Origin: Actinomadura rudentiformis
Lineage (GTDB): Bacteria > Actinomycetota > Actinomycetes > Streptosporangiales > Streptosporangiaceae
Length of the DNA: 36,145 bases
Reading direction: 5' to 3'
Assembly (NCBI RefSeq): GCF_008923185.1
Contig: NZ_WBMT01000038.1
Coordinates: 1-36,145, forward strand
Shown here: piece by piece, positions 1 to 7,446 of the stretch
Position numbering within the stretch: position 1 is the stretch's first letter
Layout: the number at the start of each line of letters is the position of its first letter
The notes under the pieces: model-generated
Databases searched by the model: none
Told to the model about the DNA's origin: nothing
Seen by the model: only the letters and a program-made list of their open reading frames with translations
Translations under genes and position numbers: made by a program

Positions 1-1109
1 GCCAGCGGCGGGTCGGCGAGGCCGCACCGGGCCGCCTCGGCCCAGCGGCCGGCCACCGGCTCGGTCGCCGCCTCGGCCACCGCGGCGGCGGCCGGGTCGT
101 CGAGCAGAGCGGTCGCGACCGCCACGGGCACCGGCCAGTACGGCTCGGGCAGGGCGTCGATCATGCGCAGCTCCAGCCAGCCGCGCGGCCGTACCGGCGG
201 GAAGAGCGTGGACAGGTGGTACTCCAAGTCCTCCTGGCCTGGCTCGCCCTTGTCGAGCCACTCCCGGAAGGTCATCCCGGGGTCGGCGAGCCACGCCCCG
301 TCCGGGGTGCGCATGATCATGACCCTGGCGTCCAGCGCGTACCGCGCCCAGGCCTCGGCCGGGTCGTCGCCGACCGGCACGGCGGTACGGCACGGGTCGA
401 GGTCGGTCCAGATGGCCTGCCGGGTGGAGCGCATCCCGGTGCGGTGCCCGGCCCGCAGCGGCGAGTTGGCGAACGCGGCGACCAGCACCGGCCCGAGCGC
501 GTGAGCGAGCCGCCACCGCTGCGCCGCGTCGGCGGGATCGGCGCCGATGTCCACGCACACCTGGACGGACGCGGTCGAGCACATCATCGCCATGCCGGCG
601 TCGGCGAACTCCTGCGCGAAGTAGCCCTTCATGCACTCGTACCGCGGATGGTCGGCCTGGAAGAACGGCGTCCGCACCGGATCGACCCCGTGCCCGTTGA
701 GCGCGAGCCCGGCGGCGGCGAGCGCCTCGGTCACATGCGCCAGGTCCGCGGACAGCCCCTCGTGGAGGGGCGCCAGACCGGGGAAGGGCGCCGAGCTGAG
801 CTCCAGTTGCCCACCCGGCTCGTAGGTGATGTTGCTCCCGTTCGGCGGCGGCTCGGCCGCTTCCATGACCGTCCGTAGCCGGCCGACGGGGACGTGCGCG
901 CCGGGCGCCGCGACGTCCTCGACGAACCATTCCGTCTCCGCGCCGACCGTGCCAGGAGGGCCGTTCTTGAAACAGACGCCGCGTATGTACTGGTGGACGT
1001 CATCCTCGGACAACCGGCTCCGGTGCACCCGAACCCCCTCGTTCGACAACAGTTTCGAGTTTCCCTGGTGAACCGGATCAGTAATCAAGTAATCCGGAGC
1101 AAATGACAT
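1..1109 (-). CDS. egtA: Glutamate-cysteine ligase EgtA (ergothioneine pathway), 3' end cut by window edge
   Basis: The reverse strand is open from an ATG at 1109 to the window edge (369 codons seen; the family is roughly 420 residues, so the C-terminus is missing). The ATG follows GGGGAG with three bases between, a good ribosome binding site. Visible family marks are G-A-E-T-E-W near residue 55 (metal/ATP-binding glutamates of the GCS2 fold), Y-E-P-G-G-Q-L-E-L-S, A-F-A-N-S-P-L and R-Q-A-I-W-T-D-L-D-P. Known role: ATP-dependent joining of glutamate and cysteine to gamma-glutamylcysteine, the thiol donor used with hercynine by EgtB in ergothioneine synthesis, in the cytosol. Other egt genes would be expected beyond the left edge. 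The gene is divergent from the sigma-like gene at 1265 with a 155-bp gap. A general GCS2 ligase is the alternative; the motifs favour EgtA. Confidence 0.85.
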   Translation of the reverse strand, partial: MSFAPDYLITDPVHQGNSKLLSNEGVRVHRSRLSEDDVHQYIRGVCFKNGPPGTVGAETEWFVEDVAAPGAHVPVGRLRTVMEAAEPPPNGSNITYEPGGQLELSSAPFPGLAPLHEGLSADLAHVTEALAAAGLALNGHGVDPVRTPFFQADHPRYECMKGYFAQEFADAGMAMMCSTASVQVCVDIGADPADAAQRWRLAHALGPVLVAAFANSPLRAGHRTGMRSTRQAIWTDLDPCRTAVPVGDDPAEAWARYALDARVMIMRTPDGAWLADPGMTFREWLDKGEPGQEDLEYHLSTLFPPVRPRGWLELRMIDALPEPYWPVPVAVATALLDDPAAAAVAEAATEPVAGRWAEAARCGLADPPL

Positions 1110-1264
1110 GAACTCCCCGTGAACGTGATCAATCACCTTGCGTTCAGCACGAAGAGTGAGCGATCCTGACGGAACGCGACCGCGCTTCTCAGTTGCGTCC
1201 GGGTTCCACTACAGTCCCAATTTCCACCCAATTGCCCCAGACTTGGACACCCACGGAGGTCAGC

Positions 1265-2479
1265 ATGCGCGGGGACCCGGGGAGCCTCTACGACGCGCAC
1301 GCCGCCCGCCTCTACGCCTACTGCTGGTCCCTGGTCGGCGACGACGCGGCGGCGGCGGTCACCGACACCTTCGCGGCGACGGTCCAGCACCCGCCGCGCG
1401 GCGACAGCGTGCTCTGGCTGTACGCCCTCGCGCGGTCGGCCTGCGTCGAGCGCGGTGCCCTCGACCGGGGCTTCGTCCTGACCGCGTCCGGTGACGACCC
1501 GCTGCTCCGCGCGGCCGGCACGCTCCGCGCCGACCACCGCGAGGTGCTCCTTCTGGAGGCCGGCGAGTGGCTGGAGATTCCCGACATCGCCCGCGTGGTC
1601 GGCATCGCCCCCGACACGGCCCGGCAGCTGCTGAACGTCGCGCGCGCCCGGCTCGAACGGGCCGTGCTCGACCTTCTCATGCGCGGCACCGGATCGCAGA
1701 GCCTCGACCTCATCGCCGCCTTCGAGAAGGGCACGCTCCCGCAGCTGCTCGCCCACCGCGCACCCGACCAGCCGCCCGCCTGGCTCCGCGAGCACACTCT
1801 CGCCGCGTTCGAGGGGGAGCTGACCGGGCCCCTGCCCGGCATCGTCACCACCAACCCGGTCGTGGTGATCGGATCGGGGACCGAGGCGAAGGGCCGTCCG
1901 CGCCGCAAGGTCAAGAGCATCACCGCGGTCGCGGGCATCGCCGCGTCCGCCGCCGCGGCGGCCGGTCTGCTCGTGTCGTGGCCGGCGGCCAAGGGCGGCG
2001 GCGCCTCCTCCCTGCTGCCGAGCGGGGGCAGCGGAACCACCGAGTCGACGAGCGACCGCCCGGCCACGAGCCCGAACCAGACGTACACCGACAAACCCGC
2101 CCGGGACGGGGACACCGGTAAGGACGGCGGCACAGGCACGCCGGGCCAGGGCTCCGCGCCACTCCCCTCAACTGGCGGCGGCATCCCGACGACCCAGCCG
2201 GTCCCCACCAAGCCGGGCACCACCCCGCCGCCGGAGAAGGGCAAGCCCAGCCCGCCGGAAGAGTCGCCCTCACCTCCCGAGGAGACGCCGGCCGTGCCGC
2301 CGGAGGAGTCCCCGTCCGAGCCGCCGGCGACCCCGCCGGCCGAGGATCCGGGCACGACCGAGCCGACTCCGACCGAGCCGGCGCCGACCGAGCCCACGGA
2401 GAACCCGCCGGCGCCGCCATCGGACGACCCGAGCCCAAGCCCGTCCTCCAACCCGGCCCCGACCCCCGGCGAGGGCTGA
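1265..2479 (+). CDS. Sigma-70 (ECF-like) protein fused to a transmembrane helix and proline-rich tail
   Basis: 404 residues from an ATG preceded by GGAGG (1255-1259). Residues about 5-65 resemble sigma region 2 (L-Y-D-A-H-A-A-R-L-Y, then short helices). Residues about 85-138 look like region 4, with L-R-A-D-H-R-E-V-L-L-L and an HTH around I-P-D-I-A-R-V-V-G-I-A-P-D-T-A-R. After a linker there is a basic stretch (R-P-R-R-K-V-K, 211-217), one hydrophobic helix (218-239), and about 150 residues rich in Pro, Glu, Thr and Ser with repeated P-P-E-E-S-P / T-E-P-T-P units. The topology suggests a cytoplasmic sigma-like half tethered to the membrane with an extracellular tail. Region 2 is poorly conserved, so whether it still acts as a sigma factor is uncertain. 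No separate anti-sigma gene lies next to it. It converges on the rhomboid-like gene with a 13-bp gap. Confidence 0.75.
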   Translation: MRGDPGSLYDAHAARLYAYCWSLVGDDAAAAVTDTFAATVQHPPRGDSVLWLYALARSACVERGALDRGFVLTASGDDPLLRAAGTLRADHREVLLLEAGEWLEIPDIARVVGIAPDTARQLLNVARARLERAVLDLLMRGTGSQSLDLIAAFEKGTLPQLLAHRAPDQPPAWLREHTLAAFEGELTGPLPGIVTTNPVVVIGSGTEAKGRPRRKVKSITAVAGIAASAAAAAGLLVSWPAAKGGGASSLLPSGGSGTTESTSDRPATSPNQTYTDKPARDGDTGKDGGTGTPGQGSAPLPSTGGGIPTTQPVPTKPGTTPPPEKGKPSPPEESPSPPEETPAVPPEESPSEPPATPPAEDPGTTEPTPTEPAPTEPTENPPAPPSDDPSPSPSSNPAPTPGEG

Positions 2480-2492
2480 CACGGGCGCCTGC

Positions 2493-3125
2493 CTAGGCCT
2501 CGGCGAGCGCGGGACTTGGCTGGCGGCGGCGTTCGTGCCGGAAGAGCAGAGCGCCGACGAGGGCGCCGGCGACCATTGCGACGACATGGCCGACCGCGGC
2601 GACGTCGAGGGAGAGCAGGCCCGCGAAGAGGAACGGGGCGAGGGCGCACCAGCCGGCGAGCGCCAGCAGGCGCGGCCAGCGACCCGGGCCGTACAGGACG
2701 GCGGCGACAAGGGCCGCCGACAGCACGTACGAGGGCCCGACGTCGGGCATGGTGCGGATGGAGTCCGACAGCTGGCCCAGCTCCAAGCGGACGAACGCGA
2801 TGCCCTGGCTGACCACGGTGCCGAGCACGTGGGCGACGGCGATGAGGAGCATGGTCCGCAGGTTGCCGAAGCGCCGCGCGACCGGGAAGAGCCCGATGGC
2901 GGTCACGACCATCAGCACGCCGTGCGCGTCCTCGGCCACGAAGGCCGAGGTCACCATCGTGCCGAGCGGGTTGACCCCGAGATTGGACAGGTTGGTGCTG
3001 GCCCAGCCGATCAGGTCGTCGCGGGCTCCCGGGGACAACATCGCTGCCTGCACGAGCCACACCAGGCCGAACACGCCCAGGAACACCAGCGGCACCGGAT
3101 ACCGCCGCAGAAACGTGCCCATCAC
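2493..3125 (-). CDS. Rhomboid-like membrane protein
   Basis: 210 residues, hydrophobic throughout, with about six predicted membrane segments. Rhomboid-type signs are H99 in A-H-V-L-G, a G-P-S-Y motif with S132 where rhomboid proteases have G-x-S-G, and G-H at 179-180 in the last-but-one helix, the usual site of the catalytic histidine. The Ser/His dyad could therefore be intact, but Tyr replaces the glycine after the serine, so protease activity is unproven. The protein belongs with the actinobacterial 'rhomboid-like' membrane proteins; a substrate cannot be named. The start is GTG (3125) immediately followed by ATG (3122); the leader CAGGG sits very close, so either could be used. It lies 9 bp after the AraC regulator on the same strand and is probably co-transcribed with it. 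Confidence 0.7.
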   Translation of the reverse strand: MMGTFLRRYPVPLVFLGVFGLVWLVQAAMLSPGARDDLIGWASTNLSNLGVNPLGTMVTSAFVAEDAHGVLMVVTAIGLFPVARRFGNLRTMLLIAVAHVLGTVVSQGIAFVRLELGQLSDSIRTMPDVGPSYVLSAALVAAVLYGPGRWPRLLALAGWCALAPFLFAGLLSLDVAAVGHVVAMVAGALVGALLFRHERRRQPSPALAEA

Positions 3126-3134
3126 CCCTGCAGC

Positions 3135-3926
3135 CTACGAGTCACTGAAGTACATGCGGGGCGATACCCCGAAGGCCCGCCGGAAAACGGCGACGAACGC
3201 ACTCGGGGTCTCATATCCGACACGACGGGCGACCGTCGCCACCGGGACCCCTTCGGCCAGCAGTTCCAGGGACGCGCGCATGCGGGCCTGCGTCCGCCAC
3301 CGCCCGAAGCTCAACCCGGTCTCCGCGTCGAACAGCCTCGCCAGGGTCCGGCTGCTCGCCCCGACCTCCCGGCCCCACGCGTCCAGGGTCCGGCCGTCCC
3401 TGGGGTCGGCCAGCAGCGCCTCGGCGACCCGGCGTGCCCGCCCGTCGGTGGGCATCGGCACCTCGATCGTCGTGATCTCAACCGGTTCGAGCAGGTCGTA
3501 CACCACGGCCTCGGCGCGGGCCCGGGCATCGTTCGGCAGCTTCGACGTCGCCAGATGAACGATCAGCTCGCGCAGGAGCGGCGGCACGTTGATGACCGTC
3601 GGCTCGTTCCAGCCCACGGGACACGTCTCGGGCCAGAGATACGGGCTCCGCATCATGGCCGAGTCGTGCGCGGACGTCGTGTGCGGCACCCCGGCGGGGA
3701 TCCACAGGGCCCGGACCGGCGGCAGCACCCATGTCCGGCCGGGCGTCTCGACGGTGACCACGCCCTCCGCCGCCCATGCGAGCTGATGCCACCGGTGCCG
3801 GTGCTCCCGGAACCTCCGCCGGGCCGGCATCGGAAAGCTGCCGACCGCCAAACCACCGAGCCCGAGCCCCGCGAACGAGGCGCCCAGCCCGGCAAGATCA
3901 CCCAAGTGTCCGGATCGCGATATCAT
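3135..3926 (-). CDS. AraC-family transcriptional regulator with N-terminal cupin sensor
   Basis: About 263 residues. The N-terminal half has a cupin-like segment (H-R-H-R-W-H-Q-L followed by G-V-V-T-V-E-T and W-I-P-A-G-V-P-H). The C-terminal 100 residues form the double helix-turn-helix of the AraC/XylS family (S-S-R-T-L-A-R-L-F and V-A-R-R-V-G-Y-E-T-P-S-A-F-V-A-V-F-R-R-A-F-G-V-S-P). The chosen ATG (3926) has GAGGTG eight to nine bases upstream; a GTG four codons earlier (3938) is an alternative. The gene is divergent from a methyltransferase gene, and a shared inverted repeat lies between them, so the regulator probably controls that gene, itself and the downstream rhomboid-like gene. The ligand is unknown. 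Confidence 0.85.
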   Translation of the reverse strand: MISRSGHLGDLAGLGASFAGLGLGGLAVGSFPMPARRRFREHRHRWHQLAWAAEGVVTVETPGRTWVLPPVRALWIPAGVPHTTSAHDSAMMRSPYLWPETCPVGWNEPTVINVPPLLRELIVHLATSKLPNDARARAEAVVYDLLEPVEITTIEVPMPTDGRARRVAEALLADPRDGRTLDAWGREVGASSRTLARLFDAETGLSFGRWRTQARMRASLELLAEGVPVATVARRVGYETPSAFVAVFRRAFGVSPRMYFSDS

Positions 3927-3940
3927 GTGTCCTGCCACCT

Positions 3941-3981
3941 CATATCCGACATCGCTCTCTTGAGCCTAGCGTCGGAATATG
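3941..3981. promoter_or_regulatory. Imperfect inverted repeat between AraC regulator and methyltransferase genes
   Basis: Arms CATATCCGAC (3941-3950) and GTCGGAATATG (3971-3981) are reverse complements apart from one inserted A, spaced 20 bp. The pair fills most of the divergent gap and the right arm overlaps the first methyltransferase ATG. It is a good candidate for the AraC-family operator; binding is inferred. Confidence 0.45.
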
Positions 3982-4542
3982 CCAATGAACCGGTTTCACC
4001 AGTGGTTTTGTCGGTCCACGGCCTGGGCCCGTTGCGTCGAGGGCAGCCTCCTCCCGTGGGTGCTGGACGGCACCGACCTCGGTGACAAGGTCCTGGAGGT
4101 GGGCCCGGGATACGGCGTCACGACCCGCATCCTCCAGCGCAAGGTCCCGGAGCTGACCGCGCTGGAGATCGATCCCGCCCTGGCCGAGCGCCTGCGCGCC
4201 CACACCACTGCCGACGTGGTGGAGGGCGACGGCACGGACATGCCCTTCCCATCGGAGACCTTCAGCGGAGCGGCCTGTTTCACGATGCTCCACCACGTTC
4301 AGTCCGAGGCCCTCCAGGACCGGCTGTTCGCCGAGGTGCACCGCGTCCTGCGTCCCGGCGGCGTCTTCGCGGGCAGCGACAGCCGCGTCAGCGCCGGATT
4401 CCGGCTCATCCACCTCTTCGACACGATGGTCGTCGTCGATCCGGACACCCTCGCCCCGCGCCTTGAGACGGCAGGCTTCACGGACGTCAAGGTCTCCACG
4501 ACCGACCGGGCCCTCCGTTTCCGAGCCCGCAAACCGGCCTAG
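3979..4542 (+). CDS. Class I SAM-dependent methyltransferase
   Basis: 187 residues, the size of a bare Rossmann-fold methyltransferase. Motif I is V-L-E-V-G-P-G-Y-G-V-T-T (residues about 38-49), followed by an acidic strand end (A-L-E-I-D-P), a post-motif G-D-G-T-D-M-P-F and the family's usual V-L-R-P-G-G near residue 130. The acceptor substrate cannot be read from the sequence. An ATG at 3985 (second methionine) is an alternative start and would free the overlapping operator arm. Pairing with a divergent AraC regulator suggests inducible expression. The stop codon directly abuts the stop of the convergent small membrane-protein gene. Confidence 0.8.
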   Translation: MPMNRFHQWFCRSTAWARCVEGSLLPWVLDGTDLGDKVLEVGPGYGVTTRILQRKVPELTALEIDPALAERLRAHTTADVVEGDGTDMPFPSETFSGAACFTMLHHVQSEALQDRLFAEVHRVLRPGGVFAGSDSRVSAGFRLIHLFDTMVVVDPDTLAPRLETAGFTDVKVSTTDRALRFRARKPA

Positions 4543-4803
4543 TCACCCGCGCGGCCGGCGACGCCGCCACCACCAAACGCCCAGGCAGACGGCTGCGATC
4601 GCCAGGTACACCGGCCCCTGTACGACCATGAAGGTCTCTCCATCGCCCCACAGCAGGTCCGCTGCGTAGAGCATGAGGGCGAAGGCGCCGAGGACACCGA
4701 AGAGGACCGCCCCGCGCAGGAGCAGAGCCCGTGCCATGAACCGGTCCAGCCGCGCCAGGGCACCGTGCCGGCGTCGTCGGGTCAACGTGCGAAAGGGGTT
4801 CAT
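4543..4803 (-). CDS. Small two-helix membrane protein, unknown function
   Basis: 86 residues from an ATG with GAGGT about seven bases upstream. A basic N-terminus (T-R-R-R-R near residue 9) precedes two hydrophobic segments at about 28-48 and 55-77, and the protein ends in a basic run (W-W-W-R-R-R-R). No family was recognised. It lies downstream of the efflux pump on the same strand, but a strong hairpin separates them, so it may have its own promoter. Coding use is typical of the neighbours. Confidence 0.6.
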   Translation of the reverse strand: MNPFRTLTRRRRHGALARLDRFMARALLLRGAVLFGVLGAFALMLYAADLLWGDGETFMVVQGPVYLAIAAVCLGVWWWRRRRPRG

Positions 4804-4896
4804 GCGGTCGGACCTCGCCGCTCGCCGGAAAACCACGCACGGTGGTGTTACCCAGAAAAGGGCCGGCCACCAGCCCATTGCGGGGCCGGTGGCGGT

Positions 4897-4946
4897 TGCG
4901 GTGTGCCGCTCGGGCGTGGGCGGCCGTGTGGGAGCGGCACACCGCA
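4897..4946 (-). terminator. Hairpin terminator after the efflux pump gene
   Basis: A perfect 15-bp stem (TGCGGTGTGCCGCTC at 4897-4911 pairing with 4932-4946) with a 20-base loop begins 10 bp after the pump's stop codon. There is no clear U-tract, as is common in high-GC actinobacteria. Confidence 0.6.
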
Positions 4947-4955
4947 GGTCTGGTG

Positions 4956-6572
4956 TCAGAGGGCGGCGGCACCCTCGACCGGGGTCTGGCCGCGCTTGAC
5001 CAGGAGCGCGGCGAGGATCGCGACCACGGCGACCGCGCCGGCGACGGTCATGGAGGTCTCCCAGCCGTCCATGAACGCCAGGTGGCTGGCGGAGGTGATG
5101 GCGTCGGCCGTGTCCGGGGACGTGCCCGGCGGTACGGGGGCGACTCCCTGCGAGACGAGTCCCGCGCCCTGGTCGGTGATCTGCCCCGCGGCCTGGCCGG
5201 GGACGCCCGCGTCGGTCAGGCGGCCGTACAGCACGTCGCCGACCTTGGTCGAGAGCAGGGTGCCGAGGACGGAGGTGCCGAGCACGCCGCCGATCTGGGC
5301 GGCGGTCTGCTGGAGGCCGCCCGCGACGCCCGCCAGCTGGGGCGGGGCGTTGCCGACGATCGCCTCGGTCCCGGCGACCAGGACGAAGCCGAACGCCAGG
5401 CCGATGAGCACGAACCACGGCCACAGCTGGACGTACGGCGCGTCCACGCCGATCCGGGAGAGGCCGAAGAGCGCCGTCGCGGTGAAGGCCATGCCGAGCA
5501 CGAGCGGCACGCGCGGCCCGAAGCGGCTGGTGAGGGCGCCGGCGATCGGCGAGGCCACGATGAAGACGGCGGTCATCGGCAACATGCGCACGCCCGCGTC
5601 GACCGGGCTCATGCCGTGCACCTGCTGCAGGTAGAGCGTGATGAAGAAGATCGTGCCGAACATCCCGAAGAAGCCCAGGACGATCAGTCCGGTCGCGGCG
5701 GACAGGGAGGCCGACTTGAACAGGCCGAGCGGGAGCAGCGGGTGTTCGGCCCGCAGCTCGTTCACCACGAAGACCGCGCCGAGGACGATCGCGGCGGCGA
5801 ACGACCACAGCGGGACGGCATCGCCGAAGCCGTTCTCGCCCGCCTTGATCAGGCCCCAGACGAGGGCGAAGAGCGCGCCGCTCAGCAGCACGACGCCCGG
5901 GATGTCGAACGAGCCGCGCGCCTCCTCGTCCTTGGACTCGCGGATCACCCAGAGCCCGACCGCGAGCGCGATCACGCCCAGCGGCGCGTTGAGGAAGAAG
6001 ACCGACTCCCAGTTGACGTTCTCGACGAGGAGGCCGGCCACGATCGGGCCGCCGGCGATCGAGATGCCGACCGTGGCGCCCCAGATGCCGATGGCGGCGT
6101 TGAGCTTGTCGGCGGGGAAGGTGTTGCGCAGGATCGCAAGGCTGGCCGGCTGCAGGAGCGCCCCGGCGAAGCCCTGCACGACGCGCCAGAAGATGACCAT
6201 CCCGAGGCTGCCCGAGGCTCCGATCAGCACGGACGCGATGGCGAAGCCGATCACACCGGCGATGAAGGTGCCCTTCCGGCCGAACCGGTCGGCGATCTTG
6301 CCCGCCGGGATCAGTGTGACGGCGATGGTGAGCATGTAGGCGTTGGTCACCCACTGCAGGCCGGACAGGTCGGCGCCGAGGTCCTTGGCGATCGCAGGGT
6401 TGGCGATCGACACGACGGTGGCGTCGAGGCCGACCATCATCACGCCGAGCGCGACGGCGATCAGGGTCAGCCAGGGATGGCCGTGCCCGGCCCGTGACGA
6501 GCGGCCGCGGGAGTCGTCCCTGGGCCTCTGTGGTTGTGCGTCGAGCACATCAGTGCCCGCGGATGGGGACAT
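4956..6572 (-). CDS. DHA2-family MFS multidrug efflux transporter (EmrB/QacA type)
   Basis: 538 residues with about 14 membrane helices, the DHA2 size. Visible motifs are L-D-A-T-V-V-S-I-A-N-P (motif D1 in helix 1), W-V-T-N-A-Y-M-L, motif A G-K-I-A-D-R-F-G-R-K after helix 2, and antiporter motif C (G-G-P-I-V-A-G) in helix 5. It should export drugs or hydrophobic cations from the cytosol using the proton gradient; the substrate is unknown. The start at 6572 is chosen because GGAGG lies seven bases upstream; the frame is open further upstream, but that part runs into the promoter and operator. The divergent TetR gene and the palindrome at 6618-6638 indicate repression relieved by a ligand, a standard arrangement for efflux pumps. 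Confidence 0.9.
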   Translation of the reverse strand: MSPSAGTDVLDAQPQRPRDDSRGRSSRAGHGHPWLTLIAVALGVMMVGLDATVVSIANPAIAKDLGADLSGLQWVTNAYMLTIAVTLIPAGKIADRFGRKGTFIAGVIGFAIASVLIGASGSLGMVIFWRVVQGFAGALLQPASLAILRNTFPADKLNAAIGIWGATVGISIAGGPIVAGLLVENVNWESVFFLNAPLGVIALAVGLWVIRESKDEEARGSFDIPGVVLLSGALFALVWGLIKAGENGFGDAVPLWSFAAAIVLGAVFVVNELRAEHPLLPLGLFKSASLSAATGLIVLGFFGMFGTIFFITLYLQQVHGMSPVDAGVRMLPMTAVFIVASPIAGALTSRFGPRVPLVLGMAFTATALFGLSRIGVDAPYVQLWPWFVLIGLAFGFVLVAGTEAIVGNAPPQLAGVAGGLQQTAAQIGGVLGTSVLGTLLSTKVGDVLYGRLTDAGVPGQAAGQITDQGAGLVSQGVAPVPPGTSPDTADAITSASHLAFMDGWETSMTVAGAVAVVAILAALLVKRGQTPVEGAAAL

Positions 6573-6617
6573 GGAGCTGCCTCCGTAGGACGGCTTGTTC
6601 GCTGGGGTGAGCCCCCA

Positions 6618-6638
6618 AACTGTCATAGAATGACAGTT
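6618..6638. promoter_or_regulatory. TetR operator palindrome in the efflux-pump promoter
   Basis: Arms AACTGTCAT (6618-6626) and ATGACAGTT (6630-6638) are perfect reverse complements around a 3-base centre. On the reverse strand a TTGACG -35 box (6641-6646) sits just upstream, so the palindrome covers the spacer and -10 region of the pump promoter. A bound repressor would block RNA polymerase. Ownership by the adjacent TetR protein is inferred. Confidence 0.7.
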
Positions 6639-6704
6639 GTCGTCAAACGCCTACTTTCATGAGAAGACATGATTCAGATCACGACAATATTCACGCTCCG
6701 CCAG

Positions 6705-6740
6705 TTGGCGGAGGATCATCGGGCCGTTACACTTCGCCCA
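6705..6740 (+). promoter_or_regulatory. Promoter of the TetR gene, probably giving a leaderless mRNA
   Basis: TTGGCG (6705-6710), a 17-base spacer, then TACACT (6728-6733), fitting the housekeeping -35/-10 pattern. The first base of the ATG (6740) lies seven bases after the -10 box, where transcription should begin. No ribosome binding site stands at normal distance. Confidence 0.6.
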
Positions 6741-7420
6741 TGACCGCGACCGCCCCCGAGGCCCACCCCGCGGGTCCGGACTCCCCGCCCCAGGGCCGGC
6801 GCGAACGCAAGAAGCAGCGCACCCGCGAAGCCCTGATCGACGCCGCATTCGAACTCTTCGCCGAGAAGGGCTTCGACGCCACGACGGTGGAGGAGATCGC
6901 CGACGCCGTCGACGTCTCGTCCCGGACGTTCTTCCGCTACTTCACCTCGAAGGAAGAGGTCGCCCTGACCTTCCAGGAGGAGCAGCACGAGGCGGTGCTG
7001 GCGGCGCTCACCGCCCGGCCGCCGGACGAGCCGGTCGTGACCGCGCTCCGCCGCGCCGTCGTCGGCATCGTCCAGGCCGCCGAACGCGGCGAGAGCGGCT
7101 TCGACCCCGAGCGCCTGTCCACCATGATGGACCTCATCCAGACGAGCCCCGCGCTGCTCGCGGGCAGCCTGGAGCACACGCAGAAGAAGCAGGCCTCCCT
7201 GACGCGCGTCATCGCCGAGCGCATGGGCGTCGACCCCGCGGCCGACCTGCGCCCGCACGTGGTGGCGGCCACCGCCGCCTGCTCGTTCCGCGCGACCACC
7301 GACATGATCCACAACTACCGCAACTCCTGTGACGGCATCCCTCTGTCGGAGGCCCTCGACCGTGCCTTCGCCATCGTCGAGGACGGCCTCAACTTCCCCT
7401 CGGTTCCGCCCGCCGACTGA
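6740..7420 (+). CDS. TetR-family repressor, probable regulator of the divergent efflux pump
   Basis: 226 residues. After a Pro/Ala-rich start, residues about 22-75 form the TetR DNA-binding domain (R-E-A-L-I-D-A-A-F-E-L-F-A-E-K-G-F-D-A-T-T-V, then V-S-S-R-T-F-F-R-Y-F-T-S-K-E-E-V). The rest is a helical ligand-binding domain without a recognisable ligand. The F-F-R-Y-F-x-S-K form is typical of TetR regulators beside DHA2 pumps. The ATG at 6740 is preferred because the promoter described above places transcription start on it; an earlier in-frame ATG at 6659 would lie upstream of that promoter. The likely operator is at 6618-6638. The downstream Imm49-type gene starts 26 bp later with its own possible -10 (TACGCT, 7433-7438). 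Confidence 0.88.
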   Translation: MTATAPEAHPAGPDSPPQGRRERKKQRTREALIDAAFELFAEKGFDATTVEEIADAVDVSSRTFFRYFTSKEEVALTFQEEQHEAVLAALTARPPDEPVVTALRRAVVGIVQAAERGESGFDPERLSTMMDLIQTSPALLAGSLEHTQKKQASLTRVIAERMGVDPAADLRPHVVAATAACSFRATTDMIHNYRNSCDGIPLSEALDRAFAIVEDGLNFPSVPPAD

Positions 7421-7446
7421 TCACGAGGCTTGTACGCTCGTCCACC

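Noticed and set aside
2200..2479. Short repeats in the tail region considered as a CRISPR or DNA repeat array
   Set aside because: They are codon repeats for Pro/Glu/Thr, irregular in length and in frame with the gene; no spacers.
1318..3060. A 580-codon reverse-strand frame opposite the sigma-like gene
   Set aside because: It is antisense to the sigma-like coding region and its Pro-rich tail; the Gly/Ser-rich product simply mirrors the tail's codons, with no start signal.
4543..6354. A 603-codon reverse-strand open frame across the efflux pump and the small membrane gene
   Set aside because: Most of it is Arg/Gly/Pro-rich out-of-frame translation of the pump gene; only its last 86 codons, from the ATG at 4803, are a plausible protein.
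4842..6497. Long plus-strand frame opposite the efflux pump gene
   Set aside because: The product is Arg/Asp/His-rich with no domain; the reverse strand has a clear 14-helix transporter.
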